Source: Kiloniellaceae bacterium (lineage in GTDB: Bacteria; Pseudomonadota; Alphaproteobacteria; Kiloniellales; Kiloniellaceae). From it: DNA of 6,250 nucleotides. Under the pieces are notes generated by a model, which was given only the letters and a program-made list of their open reading frames with translations, had not been told where the DNA came from and ran no database searches. A program made the translations under genes and the position numbers. This document shows, piece by piece, positions 1 to 5,879 of this stretch. Every line of letters starts with the position of its first letter. Position 1 is the first letter of the stretch. The stretch covers positions 1-6,250 of the forward strand of contig JANQKX010000586.1 of the NCBI GenBank assembly GCA_028280915.1, in the 5' to 3' direction.

Positions 1-549
1 CGTGGAGACCACCGGGCCGGTAAGGGGCCGCCAGGTGTTGATGATAAGGTAAGGTCGGGCCAGCAGTGCCTCGGCCTCGGGCGCCGGCAGCAGATCCCAC
101 AAGCGCTGGGGTGCGGAACGGCGGGTATAATCATTGTGCACGAACCAGGCCGGTTCGCGGACCGTACGTTCAGCGCGGATGCCCTGATCGTCGGCGCGCA
201 GGGTCTGGTCAAAGACGATGACTTTGGACGTGCCCGTTGCTTCCTTGATCAGGGTTTCCGTCTCCCGGTGATAGGTCCCCACCACTTCGTCCGGGTCAAA
301 AAAGTCCCCTACCGCGCTGGGCCGCTGGATGAGGCAGAAACCTTCGTCGTCCAGGCTGGGCGGCGGCACCGCGCCCCTGGCGTCGGCGATGGTCACCAGG
401 TGGGGTTCATAGGCCGCTTCCTGCCGCGACGCCGGCCCACCGCCCGCCACCGAGGCATACAGCACGGGCCTGGCCCCATCGGCGCCCAGGAAGTTGAGGC
501 GGGCCTGCACGGCTTCGGCATGGTTGGATTTGCGGTCTGGTTCGGCCAT
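1..549 (-). CDS. CmcJ/NvfI-family oxidoreductase (N-terminal 183 residues, truncated by window edge)
   Basis: The reading frame is open from ATG at 547-549 to the left edge, with no stop in 183 codons; the C-terminal part lies outside the window. The protein resembles the CmcJ/NvfI/AsaB group, also annotated as 7-alpha-cephem-methoxylase P8-related or GA4-desaturase-like. These are small-molecule oxidoreductases, and NvfI is an Fe(II)/2-oxoglutarate enzyme. Visible family landmarks are FFDPDEVVGTYHRETETL (83-100), a strand ending in KVIVFDQTLR (109-118), VHNDYT (137-142) and NTWRP (171-175). H138 and D140 form an HxD pair that could be the first two metal ligands; the distal His would be beyond the edge. 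Members are usually about 270-290 residues, so roughly two thirds is present. No strong Shine-Dalgarno precedes the ATG, so the start is the best available rather than certain. Family assignment is from memory of motifs; the substrate cannot be told. Confidence 0.8.
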   Translation of the reverse strand, partial: MAEPDRKSNHAEAVQARLNFLGADGARPVLYASVAGGGPASRQEAAYEPHLVTIADARGAVPPPSLDDEGFCLIQRPSAVGDFFDPDEVVGTYHRETETLIKEATGTSKVIVFDQTLRADDQGIRAERTVREPAWFVHNDYTRRSAPQRLWDLLPAPEAEALLARPYLIINTWRPLTGPVVST

Positions 550-582
550 GGGCTTGTGATCGGTTAAAGAACGGCTGGTGGC

Positions 583-611
583 TATATTGGCGGATGTGAG
601 GCGTGGGGCAA
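583..611 (-). promoter_or_regulatory. Candidate sigma70-type promoter of the CmcJ-family gene
   Basis: On the minus strand, TTGCCC (611-606) and AATATA (588-583) are separated by 17 bases. They sit about 35 bases upstream of the ATG at 549, which would leave a leader of roughly 25 bases. The match is partial, so this is a candidate only. Confidence 0.28.
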
Positions 612-791
612 GGATTTTGGGGATCGATGGGTCCACACGCCAGCCTCGGATGCGTTTTTTCCTTAAAAATAGGGATTTCCGCACTCTCGAACCCGCTAAA
701 TTTACGATTTGTTAACTTTTCTTAAGCTATTCCAAACGGACCGCCGCGATGCGGCTAGATCACCTTTTTTCAGCAGGATTTCGGGCTTACA

Positions 792-800
792 AAGGAAGGA
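792..800 (+). promoter_or_regulatory. Ribosome binding site of the HU-like gene
   Basis: AAGGAAGGA ends six bases before the ATG at 807. It is a strong purine-rich Shine-Dalgarno and fixes the start of the HU-like gene. Confidence 0.8.
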
Positions 801-806
801 ACAGAC

Positions 807-1184
807 ATGACCGTAACCAAGACCCAGCTCGCCCAAGCTTACGCCGAAGCGCTCAACAAAGGCCTGGCCGACGAATGGGAATATGAATTCAGCCGCAAGG
901 ACGCCAACAAGTTTCTCGATCTTTTGTGGCCGGTGGTCGCCGAATTGGCGCTCAAGGACACCAAGCAGACCGCGCCCGGTAGCGTGCCGTTGGGCAACCT
1001 GGGCCGACTGAAAATGAACTACAAGGCCCCGACCAAGGCCCGCAAGGGGACCAATCCCTTCACCGGCGAGCCCACCACCTTCAAGGCCAAGCCGGCCACC
1101 GTTCAGCCCCGTCTGACCGCCAGCAAAACGCTGAAGGAAGACGCCATGAAATACGTCAAAAAGAACATCAAAAAGGCCGCCTAA
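807..1184 (+). CDS. HU/IHF-like DNA-binding protein, divergent and longer than canonical HU
   Basis: This is a 125-residue basic protein. The C-terminal two thirds aligns by eye with the HU/IHF fold. VPLGNLGRLKM (60-70) matches the strand where HU has a V-T-L-x-G-F-G-T-F pattern. RKGTNPFTGEPTTFKAKP (79-96) matches the DNA-embracing arm; NPFTGE at 83-88 keeps the intercalating proline (P84). The stretch from 98, ending in SKTLKEDA, matches the closing strand and helix. Canonical HU has about 90 residues. Here the N-terminal helical part is longer, with an acidic/aromatic insert (EWEYEF at 23-28), and a lysine-rich tail (KYVKKNIKKAA) is added. The expected role is nucleoid or architectural DNA binding, probably as a dimer; this is inferred from the family. 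A good ribosome binding site and a strong terminator show a monocistronic unit. It may be an accessory HU paralogue rather than the housekeeping one. Confidence 0.82.
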   Translation: MTVTKTQLAQAYAEALNKGLADEWEYEFSRKDANKFLDLLWPVVAELALKDTKQTAPGSVPLGNLGRLKMNYKAPTKARKGTNPFTGEPTTFKAKPATVQPRLTASKTLKEDAMKYVKKNIKKAA

Positions 1185-1284
1185 GGCCCCAAAAGAGTTT
1201 TACAGGATTTATCCCGGCGCCCGCGGGTTTTGGGCGCCAGCTCTCCAAAAGCCCGCCCATGGCGCGGCGATCGTAAAGAACCTG

Positions 1285-1310
1285 ACCCCGGCTCCGGCCG
1301 GGGTTTTTTT
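1285..1310 (+). terminator. Rho-independent terminator after the HU-like gene
   Basis: The stem is ACCCCGGC / GCCGGGGT, eight perfect pairs, with loop TCCG (1293-1296) and a run of seven Ts at 1304-1310. It lies 100 bases beyond the HU-like stop codon. On the minus strand there is no comparable T-run, so it does not obviously serve the convergent SDR gene. A second imperfect hairpin at 1216-1238 (GGCGCCC / GGGCGCC with a nine-base loop) lies between the gene and this terminator and has no T-run after it. Confidence 0.88.
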
Positions 1311-1375
1311 GGGGGGCCGGGGTCTTTTTTGGGCCATGGGCCCGCTAATGGGACGGACTTTCTTGGGGCGCGGTT

Positions 1376-2083
1376 TTAGACCGCTCGGGTGATGCCGCCG
1401 TCCACGCGCAGGTTTTGGCCGGTGATGTAGGCGCCCCCGTCGGAGGCGAGAAAGGCAATCACCGCGGCGACTTCATCGAAGGACTTGCCGTAGCGGCCCA
1501 TGGGGATGCGGGTGCGGAACTCCTCTTTTTCCGGCAGGCTGTCGATGAAGCCCGGCAGCACGTTGTTCATGCGGATGTTCTCGTGCGCGTACTTGTCGGA
1601 ATAGAGCTTGGCAAAAGCAGCGAGCCCGGCGCGGAACACGCCGGAGGTGGGGAACACCGGATCGGGCTCGAAGGCGGCGAAGGTGGAAATGTTGATGATG
1701 GCGCCGGCCTTTTGCTGTTGCATGATGGGGGTCACCAGGCGGGTGGGGCGCACTGCGTTCAAGAAATAGACCTCCATGCCACGATGCCAGTCGTCGTCGG
1801 TCAGCTCCAGCACGGGCGCCCGGGGGCCATGGCCGGCGCTGTTGACCAAGACGTCGACCCGGCCCCAGCGGTCCATGGTTTGATCCACCAGGCGCTTTAG
1901 GTCGTCGTTGGACTGGTTGGAGCCGGTGATCCCGATACCGCCCAGTTCCCGGGCCAGGGCCTCGCCCTTGCCGGAGGAGGATAGGATGGCGATCTGAAAT
2001 CCGTCCTGGGCCAGGCGACGGGCCGCGTCCGCCCCCATGCCGCTGCCGCCCGCCGAAATGACGGCTACCTTTTGATCTGACAT
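1376..2083 (-). CDS. Short-chain dehydrogenase/reductase (SDR) with atypical catalytic residues
   Basis: This is a 235-residue Rossmann-fold protein of classical SDR length. Landmarks are a glycine-rich nucleotide-binding turn SAGGSGMG (10-17), NSAG (81-84, the NNAG equivalent), N109 in the alpha-4 helix, INIST (130-134) and a C-terminal ITGQNLRVDGG (220-230). Classical SDRs have Ser then Tyr-x3-Lys ahead of an AAL/AGL helix. Here the aligned stretch is SGVFRAGLAAF (147-157), so the Tyr position is S147 and the Lys position is R151, while the catalytic Ser position is T134 or the adjacent S133. I recall related proteobacterial SDRs with the same TS-x-VFRAGLAAF pattern, so this looks like a conserved variant rather than decay. 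An NAD(P)-linked role is possible but not secure; the substrate is unknown. I chose the ATG at 2083 over the GTG at 2095 because GGAGAG (2093-2088) sits correctly for it and overlaps the GTG-started alternative. The gene lies 141 bases downstream of the methyltransferase on the same strand. Confidence 0.9.
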   Translation of the reverse strand: MSDQKVAVISAGGSGMGADAARRLAQDGFQIAILSSSGKGEALARELGGIGITGSNQSNDDLKRLVDQTMDRWGRVDVLVNSAGHGPRAPVLELTDDDWHRGMEVYFLNAVRPTRLVTPIMQQQKAGAIINISTFAAFEPDPVFPTSGVFRAGLAAFAKLYSDKYAHENIRMNNVLPGFIDSLPEKEEFRTRIPMGRYGKSFDEVAAVIAFLASDGGAYITGQNLRVDGGITRAV

Positions 2084-2087
2084 GTCA

Positions 2088-2093
2088 CTCTCC
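2088..2093 (-). promoter_or_regulatory. Ribosome binding site deciding the SDR start
   Basis: GGAGAG on the minus strand lies four bases before the ATG at 2083. It falls just inside the alternative GTG-initiated frame (2095), so it supports the shorter 235-residue protein. Confidence 0.7.
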
Positions 2094-2145
2094 ACAAAAA
2101 ATCTGGTTTCCGGGGAGAAGATGGCACCGGTGCGGGCGTTTGACC

Positions 2146-2161
2146 ACGGCGAATTCGCCGT
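2146..2161. promoter_or_regulatory. Perfect 16-base palindrome upstream of the SDR gene (possible operator)
   Basis: ACGGCGAATTCGCCGT is its own reverse complement. It sits about 63 bases upstream of the SDR start codon, in the gap after the methyltransferase stop codon. No T-run follows on the minus strand, so it does not look like a terminator for the methyltransferase. A second short palindrome, GCACCGGTGC (2124-2133), lies between it and the SDR gene. Position and symmetry suit a dimeric regulator, but no regulator is identified. Confidence 0.35.
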
Positions 2162-2224
2162 TTGCCCTTAAAGATCGTTTAGGAACACGCCTGCCAGGAA
2201 GGGCCGGCCGCCCGGGCTTGGCGG

Positions 2225-3634
2225 CTAGTGCGGCGTCAGGGCGTAGATCATGCGCTGACCGCCCTTGAGGGGCTTCTTGTCCAGCACATGAAAGGCCTGG
2301 GCCACCAGGTGGTCGAAGTTTTCGAGGGAATAGTCGCTGAACTGGTCGTGGCGGTTGCGTAGGAGCTGTTGCACCATGGCATCCTCGCGGGTGACGAACT
2401 CCACCACCACCGTGGCCTTCAAGGCGGCGAGCCAGTCGACGAATTCGCTCAAGGGCACGTTGGCGCCGATCACCAGATGATGCACCAGGGCCAGGGCCAG
2501 CACCAATTCAGGCTGGCCGCGCTGCTCCAGGGCGGTGCGTTCCCGGCCGCGCCAGCCCCGGTTGGGCGAGGGGTCGGCCAGGTTCACGGTGAGCGGCAGG
2601 ATGGTGGTGTTCTCCTCGTGGCGCAGGCGGCCATAGGCCCCCTCGATGGCGCCAGCATCCCCATCCATCAGCACCACGGTCTCGGCGTGATCGGCCAAGA
2701 GGCGGGAGAAGTCGCCCGTATTGCCGCCCAGGTCCCAGGCTAGGGACCAGCGGCGCTGGGCCGCGACGGCTTGGACAAAGTCGGCCTTTTCCTGGTGCTC
2801 CTGGGCGCTGTAGGAATGGGCATTGGCATAGCCGGACCAGGTGGTGGCGGCCGTGGGAGCCTTGAGGCCGCGCACCAGCTTTTGCAGGCCGGCCACGTTG
2901 GCCTTGATCAGGTTGGCGTTGAAGCCGCTTTGCTTCAGGTCGCTGCGCAGGTCTTGCGCCTGCAGGGACTTTTGCCGTTGCAGCTTGGCGTGCAGCCACA
3001 CATGACCGATCACGCCTCGGCGGTAAAAGTCGCTCCAGCCGAAAAGGCCGGCCATGACCTGCGGGTCGATGCCGTCGATGTTGCCGCGCAGCCAGTCCTG
3101 GAAGGGTACGCCCCGATAGGCCTCCAGCATCAGGGGATAGAGGAACAGCATGCAGAACTGGCGGTAGCCATCCCATGCCGCGCCATTGGCCAGGCCCTCA
3201 AAAGAGGGGATGTCGATGAAGACCGGCTGGCTGCCCTGCCACTGCACGTTATAGGCCGAGGAATCCTTCAGGATCATATCCTCTTCCAGGGCCGCGGCCA
3301 TGAGGTCCAGGTGCAGCAGCGCCGCGTCCTTGAGCATGCTGAAGCACCACTCGTAAGGATAGGAAATGAAGGGAATGCGGGCGTGGCTGAGGATCCCGGC
3401 CCAGGGGGTCTCGCCCGGCAGCGGGGCGGGCAATCCGGCCAATTCCTCGGTCGCGATGATCTTGCCGGCCTCGGCGTAGTCCCGGTAGAATCGGGTGGAT
3501 TTCAGCCGGGCCCAGTGGGCCAGCGCCCGCTCGTCCAGGGCCCGCAGCACGTCCTGGTCCTGGTAAAACACCTGGTTGGAGCGGTCCCGGTAAGATCCGG
3601 CCTCGAAGGTGATCCGCGCTGCCGGAGCGGTCAT
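2225..3634 (-). CDS. Large SAM-dependent methyltransferase, NoeA-like, with an N-terminal extra domain
   Basis: From the ATG at 3634 the product has 469 residues. The C-terminal part is a class I methyltransferase: motif I is WDLGGNTGDFS (300-310), with a D in LMDGD (322-326) for the ribose-binding position, then ELVLALALVHHLVIG (376-390) as the motif IV region and VVVEFVTRED (409-418). The overall pattern recalls a family related to the rhizobial nodulation protein NoeA; that link is from memory. The roughly 280-residue N-terminal half contains YPYEWCFSMLKDAALLHLDL (92-111) and KDSSAYNVQW followed by FIDIPSFE (139-146). The D-x4-N and later I-D spacing resembles the catalytic loop of kinase-like folds (see findings). 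The substrate is unknown. A TTG start at 3679 would add 15 residues; the ATG is preferred because the added residues look like leader sequence, but the ribosome binding site (AAAGGG, about 7 bases or more away) is weak. The gene follows the xsc terminator and so probably has its own promoter. Confidence 0.85.
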   Translation of the reverse strand: MTAPAARITFEAGSYRDRSNQVFYQDQDVLRALDERALAHWARLKSTRFYRDYAEAGKIIATEELAGLPAPLPGETPWAGILSHARIPFISYPYEWCFSMLKDAALLHLDLMAAALEEDMILKDSSAYNVQWQGSQPVFIDIPSFEGLANGAAWDGYRQFCMLFLYPLMLEAYRGVPFQDWLRGNIDGIDPQVMAGLFGWSDFYRRGVIGHVWLHAKLQRQKSLQAQDLRSDLKQSGFNANLIKANVAGLQKLVRGLKAPTAATTWSGYANAHSYSAQEHQEKADFVQAVAAQRRWSLAWDLGGNTGDFSRLLADHAETVVLMDGDAGAIEGAYGRLRHEENTTILPLTVNLADPSPNRGWRGRERTALEQRGQPELVLALALVHHLVIGANVPLSEFVDWLAALKATVVVEFVTREDAMVQQLLRNRHDQFSDYSLENFDHLVAQAFHVLDKKPLKGGQRMIYALTPH

Positions 3635-3741
3635 GGCCTGGCCCTTTTGCCTCGTGAATGAACCGTACCAAGGGAGCAAATCAGGCCTAACATCGGGTTA
3701 AGGGCGCCGCCGTCCTGGCCTTTAGTCCTTGTGCAGACGCG

Positions 3742-3768
3742 AAAAAGGCCCGGGGGTGCCGGACCTTT
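3742..3768 (-). terminator. Rho-independent terminator of xsc
   Basis: Read on the minus strand, arm AAAGGTCCGG pairs with CCGGGCCTTT (ten pairs including one T-G wobble) around loop CACCC, and the descending arm ends in a run of five Ts. It begins 36 bases after the xsc stop codon. It separates xsc from the methyltransferase gene downstream and argues for xsc as a single-gene transcript. Confidence 0.87.
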
Positions 3769-3804
3769 CGCAAAAAAATGGGTTCAGTTCGCTGAAAGAG
3801 GGGC

Positions 3805-5580
3805 TTAGGCGGGCTGCTGCGGGCGCATGTCTTCCCGGTTGATGCCGGCGACCTCAACGGGCTTTTTCATGGCGTCGCGGCGGAAGGGCTCGCCCAGCTC
3901 TTGGTTCAGGATCACCTCGATGAAGGTGGTGATGCCCTTTTTCTGCGCCGCGCAGGCTTCTTTCAGGCTGTTGGCCAGTTCCTCCTGGCTGCGCACGGTA
4001 ATGCCCTTCAGGCCGCAACCCTCGGCCACCCGGGCATAGCTCAGGTTCGGGTCCAGCTCGGTGCCGACGAAATTGTTGTCGTACCACAGGGTGGTGTTGC
4101 GCTTTTCCGCGCCCCATTGATAGTTGCGGAAGATCACCATGGTGATGCCCGGCCATTCCTCCCGGCCGATGGAGGACATCTCGTTCATGGAGATGCCGAA
4201 GGCGCCGTCGCCGGCAAAGCCCACCACGGGCACGTCGGGGCAGCCGATCTTGGCGCCGATGATCGCCGGGAAACCGTAGCCGCAGGGCCCGAACAAGCCA
4301 GGGGACAGGTACTTGCGGCCCTGCTCGAAGGTGGGATAGGCGTTGCCGATGGCGCAGTTGTTGCCGATGTCGGTGGAAATGATCGCGTCCTTGGGCAGGC
4401 CGGCCTGAATGGCCCGCCAGGCCTGGCGCGGCGACATGCGGTCCGCGTCCCGCTCCCGGGCTTCCTCGTTCCAGGAGGTGCCGGGATCGTCTTCCTCGTG
4501 ATCCATGCTGGACAGCGCTTGCAGCCAGGCGGATTTGCGCTGATGGATGGCGGCCTTGCGCTCGTCCCGGTCCGCGTCACCGGCGTCCGGCGCCAACTGC
4601 TCGAGGATTTGCTTGGCCACCAGCTTGGCATCGCCACAGATGCCCACGCTGACTTTCTTGGTCAGGCCGATTCGGTCCGGGTTGATGTCCACCTGGATGA
4701 TGCTCGCGTCCTTGGGCCAATAGTCGATGCCGTAGCCGGGCAGGGTGGAGAAGGGGTTGAGGCGGGTGCCCAGGGCCAAAACCACGTCGGCCTGGGAGAT
4801 CAGCTCCATGGCCGCCTTGGAGCCGTTGTAGCCCAAGGGGCCGACGGCCAGGGGATGGCTGCCGGGGAAGCTGTCATTGTGCTGATAGCCGCTGCAGACA
4901 GGCGCGTCCAAACGCTCGGCCAAGGCCTGGCACTCGGCGATGGCGTTGCCGATCACCACGCCGGCGCCGGACAGGATGACCGGGAACTTGGCCGCCGACA
5001 GCAGGCGGGCCGCTTCGGCGACGGCCTGAGCCCCGCCGGCCGGACGCTCCAGGCGCACGATGGGGGGCAGCTCGATGTCGACCACCTGGGTCCAGAAATC
5101 CCGCGGGATGTTGATCTGGGCTGGGGCCGAGCCGCGGATCGCCTTTTCGATCACCCGGTTCAACACCTCGGCCACCCGCGAGGGGTCGCGCACCTCTTCC
5201 TGGTAGCACACCATGTCCCGGAACAGGGCCATCTGCTCCACTTCCTGGAAGCCGCCCTGGCCGATGGTCTTGTTGGCGGCCTGGGGGGTGACCAGCAGCA
5301 TGGGGGTGTGGTTCCAATAGGCGGTCTTGATGGGGGTGACAAAGCCGGTGATGCCGGGGCCGTTCTGGGCCACGGCCATGGCGATCTTGCCGGTGGCGCG
5401 GGTATAGCCGTCGCAGATCAGCCCGCCGTTGGTCTCGTGGGCCACGTCCCAAAAGGTGATGCCGGCCTTTGGAAAGAGGTCCGAAATCGGCATGAAAGCC
5501 GAGCCAATGATGCCAAAAGCATGCTCGATACCGTGCATTTGCAGGACCTTCACAAAGGCCTCTTCGGTGGTCATTTTCAT
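3805..5580 (-). CDS. xsc: Sulfoacetaldehyde acetyltransferase
   Basis: This thiamine-diphosphate enzyme (EC 2.3.3.15) converts sulfoacetaldehyde and phosphate into sulfite and acetyl phosphate in the cytoplasm. It is the desulfonating step for taurine, isethionate and other C2 sulfonates. The 591 residues match the family's full length. The N-terminal pyrimidine-binding domain (about 1-165) has the cofactor-activating E49 in VAHETNGGL and the QGGFQEVEQMALF stretch (108-120). The central domain spans about 185-325. The pyrophosphate domain (about 385-560) carries the ThDP/Mg motif: GDG at 457-459, then 26 residues to N486, followed by YQWGAEKRNTTLWYDNNF (487-504), highly typical of Xsc rather than acetolactate synthase. 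The ATG at 5580 is chosen: GGGAAGGG (5597-5590) lies nine bases upstream, too far from the in-frame ATG two codons later. The expected partner phosphate acetyltransferase (pta) is not adjacent. A divergent TetR-type gene lies upstream. Confidence 0.96.
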   Translation of the reverse strand: MKMTTEEAFVKVLQMHGIEHAFGIIGSAFMPISDLFPKAGITFWDVAHETNGGLICDGYTRATGKIAMAVAQNGPGITGFVTPIKTAYWNHTPMLLVTPQAANKTIGQGGFQEVEQMALFRDMVCYQEEVRDPSRVAEVLNRVIEKAIRGSAPAQINIPRDFWTQVVDIELPPIVRLERPAGGAQAVAEAARLLSAAKFPVILSGAGVVIGNAIAECQALAERLDAPVCSGYQHNDSFPGSHPLAVGPLGYNGSKAAMELISQADVVLALGTRLNPFSTLPGYGIDYWPKDASIIQVDINPDRIGLTKKVSVGICGDAKLVAKQILEQLAPDAGDADRDERKAAIHQRKSAWLQALSSMDHEEDDPGTSWNEEARERDADRMSPRQAWRAIQAGLPKDAIISTDIGNNCAIGNAYPTFEQGRKYLSPGLFGPCGYGFPAIIGAKIGCPDVPVVGFAGDGAFGISMNEMSSIGREEWPGITMVIFRNYQWGAEKRNTTLWYDNNFVGTELDPNLSYARVAEGCGLKGITVRSQEELANSLKEACAAQKKGITTFIEVILNQELGEPFRRDAMKKPVEVAGINREDMRPQQPA

Positions 5581-5665
5581 CGCTCTACACCCTTCCCAAA
5601 AGTTCGGTCGTTCTCGTGATTTGATCCGGTCGCGCCGGCCACTCGGCCAGGCGGGTAAATTCAGT

Positions 5666-5688
5666 CGCGCAGGCGCAACGACTGCGCG
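5666..5688. promoter_or_regulatory. Inverted repeat upstream of xsc (candidate operator)
   Basis: Perfect seven-base arms CGCGCAG and CTGCGCG are separated by nine bases, 86 bases upstream of the xsc start codon. An overlapping repeat, CAGTCG / CGACTG (5662-5684), strengthens the symmetry. The dimension suits a TetR-family dimer, but CG-rich repeats also arise by chance in GC-rich DNA. Confidence 0.35.
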
Positions 5689-5795
5689 CGCCCGCTCAAC
5701 AGGGAAATAGGGAGAAACACCCCCTGATGGGTAGAGCCAGATTTTAGAAATTTTGAGTCCAGGGAGCGGATTTGGCAGGGTTGGGCCAGCGGCAT

Positions 5796-5817
5796 CGCGT
5801 TTACAGGCAGTAACGCG
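5796..5817. promoter_or_regulatory. Inverted repeat upstream of the TetR/BetI-type gene (candidate operator)
   Basis: The arms CGCGTTTAC and GTAACGCG are complementary over eight bases with one unpaired T, around a five-base spacer. The repeat overlaps the -35 element of the candidate tetR promoter, which would suit autorepression. It shares CGCG ends and near-equal length (22 against 23) with the repeat near xsc. Confidence 0.35.
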
Positions 5818-5828
5818 GGTGCTATTGG
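5800..5828 (+). promoter_or_regulatory. Candidate promoter of the TetR/BetI-type gene
   Basis: TTTACA (5800-5805) matches the -35 consensus at five of six positions. After 17 bases comes TATTGG (5823-5828), a weak -10 element. Transcription would start about 45 bases before the GTG start codon. Confidence 0.3.
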
Positions 5829-5879
5829 AGCCGGGGTGCGGGCAGCGGGCCGCTTCAAAGGCATTACAAGGGTCTGGGA

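Larger units (their letters stand above)
550..806. other. Divergent intergenic region between the CmcJ-family gene and the HU-like gene
   Basis: This is 257 bases without a credible gene. The half nearest the HU-like gene (about 655-735) is clearly AT-rich against GC-rich surroundings, with several T- and A-runs. That is typical of a promoter region, but I could not fix a convincing -35/-10 pair for the plus strand. A short perfect inverted repeat, GCCGC-GAT-GCGGC (743-755), is followed after nine bases by six Ts (765-770) and lies in the probable leader of the HU-like mRNA. It is too short to call an attenuator. Confidence 0.5.
5581..5879. other. Divergent control region between xsc and the TetR/BetI-type gene
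   Basis: These 299 bases hold no credible gene. They contain the xsc ribosome binding site (5590-5597), two inverted repeats (5666-5688 and 5796-5817), an AT-rich patch at about 5740-5755, and the tetR-side promoter candidate at 5800-5828. Within the AT-rich patch, minus-strand TAAAAT (5746-5741) could be a -10 element for xsc. No matching -35 was found at 16-18 bases, so no xsc promoter is called. Confidence 0.5.

Noticed and set aside
136..567. Plus-strand open frame (143 codons) opposite the CmcJ-family gene
   Set aside because: The minus-strand frame shows clear family motifs across the same bases, whereas this one has biased Gly/Arg/His content and no convincing ribosome binding site.
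712..725. CtrA-like box TTAA-N6-TTAA upstream of the HU-like gene
   Set aside because: The alphaproteobacterial CtrA full site has a seven-base spacer; here it is six, in an AT-rich stretch where TTAA is expected by chance.
1331..1346. GGGCC-ATG-type hairpin near the end of the SDR gene as a minus-strand terminator
   Set aside because: The stem is only five pairs and, on the minus strand, is followed by As rather than Ts. No clear SDR terminator was found.
2771..3661. Plus-strand open frame (296 codons) antisense to the methyltransferase
   Set aside because: Low-complexity Gly/Val/Gln-rich composition, no recognisable motif, and complete overlap with the real gene; a codon-bias artefact.
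1376..3804. Xsc, methyltransferase and SDR as one sulfonate operon
   Set aside because: A strong terminator lies right after xsc, gaps are 141-170 bases, and neither downstream gene has a known role in sulfonate breakdown.
3901..5619. Long plus-strand open frame (572 codons) antisense to xsc
   Set aside because: It is Gly/Ala/His/Asp-rich with no family resemblance and lies entirely opposite a confidently identified enzyme. Long antisense frames are expected opposite GC-rich genes with strong third-position bias.
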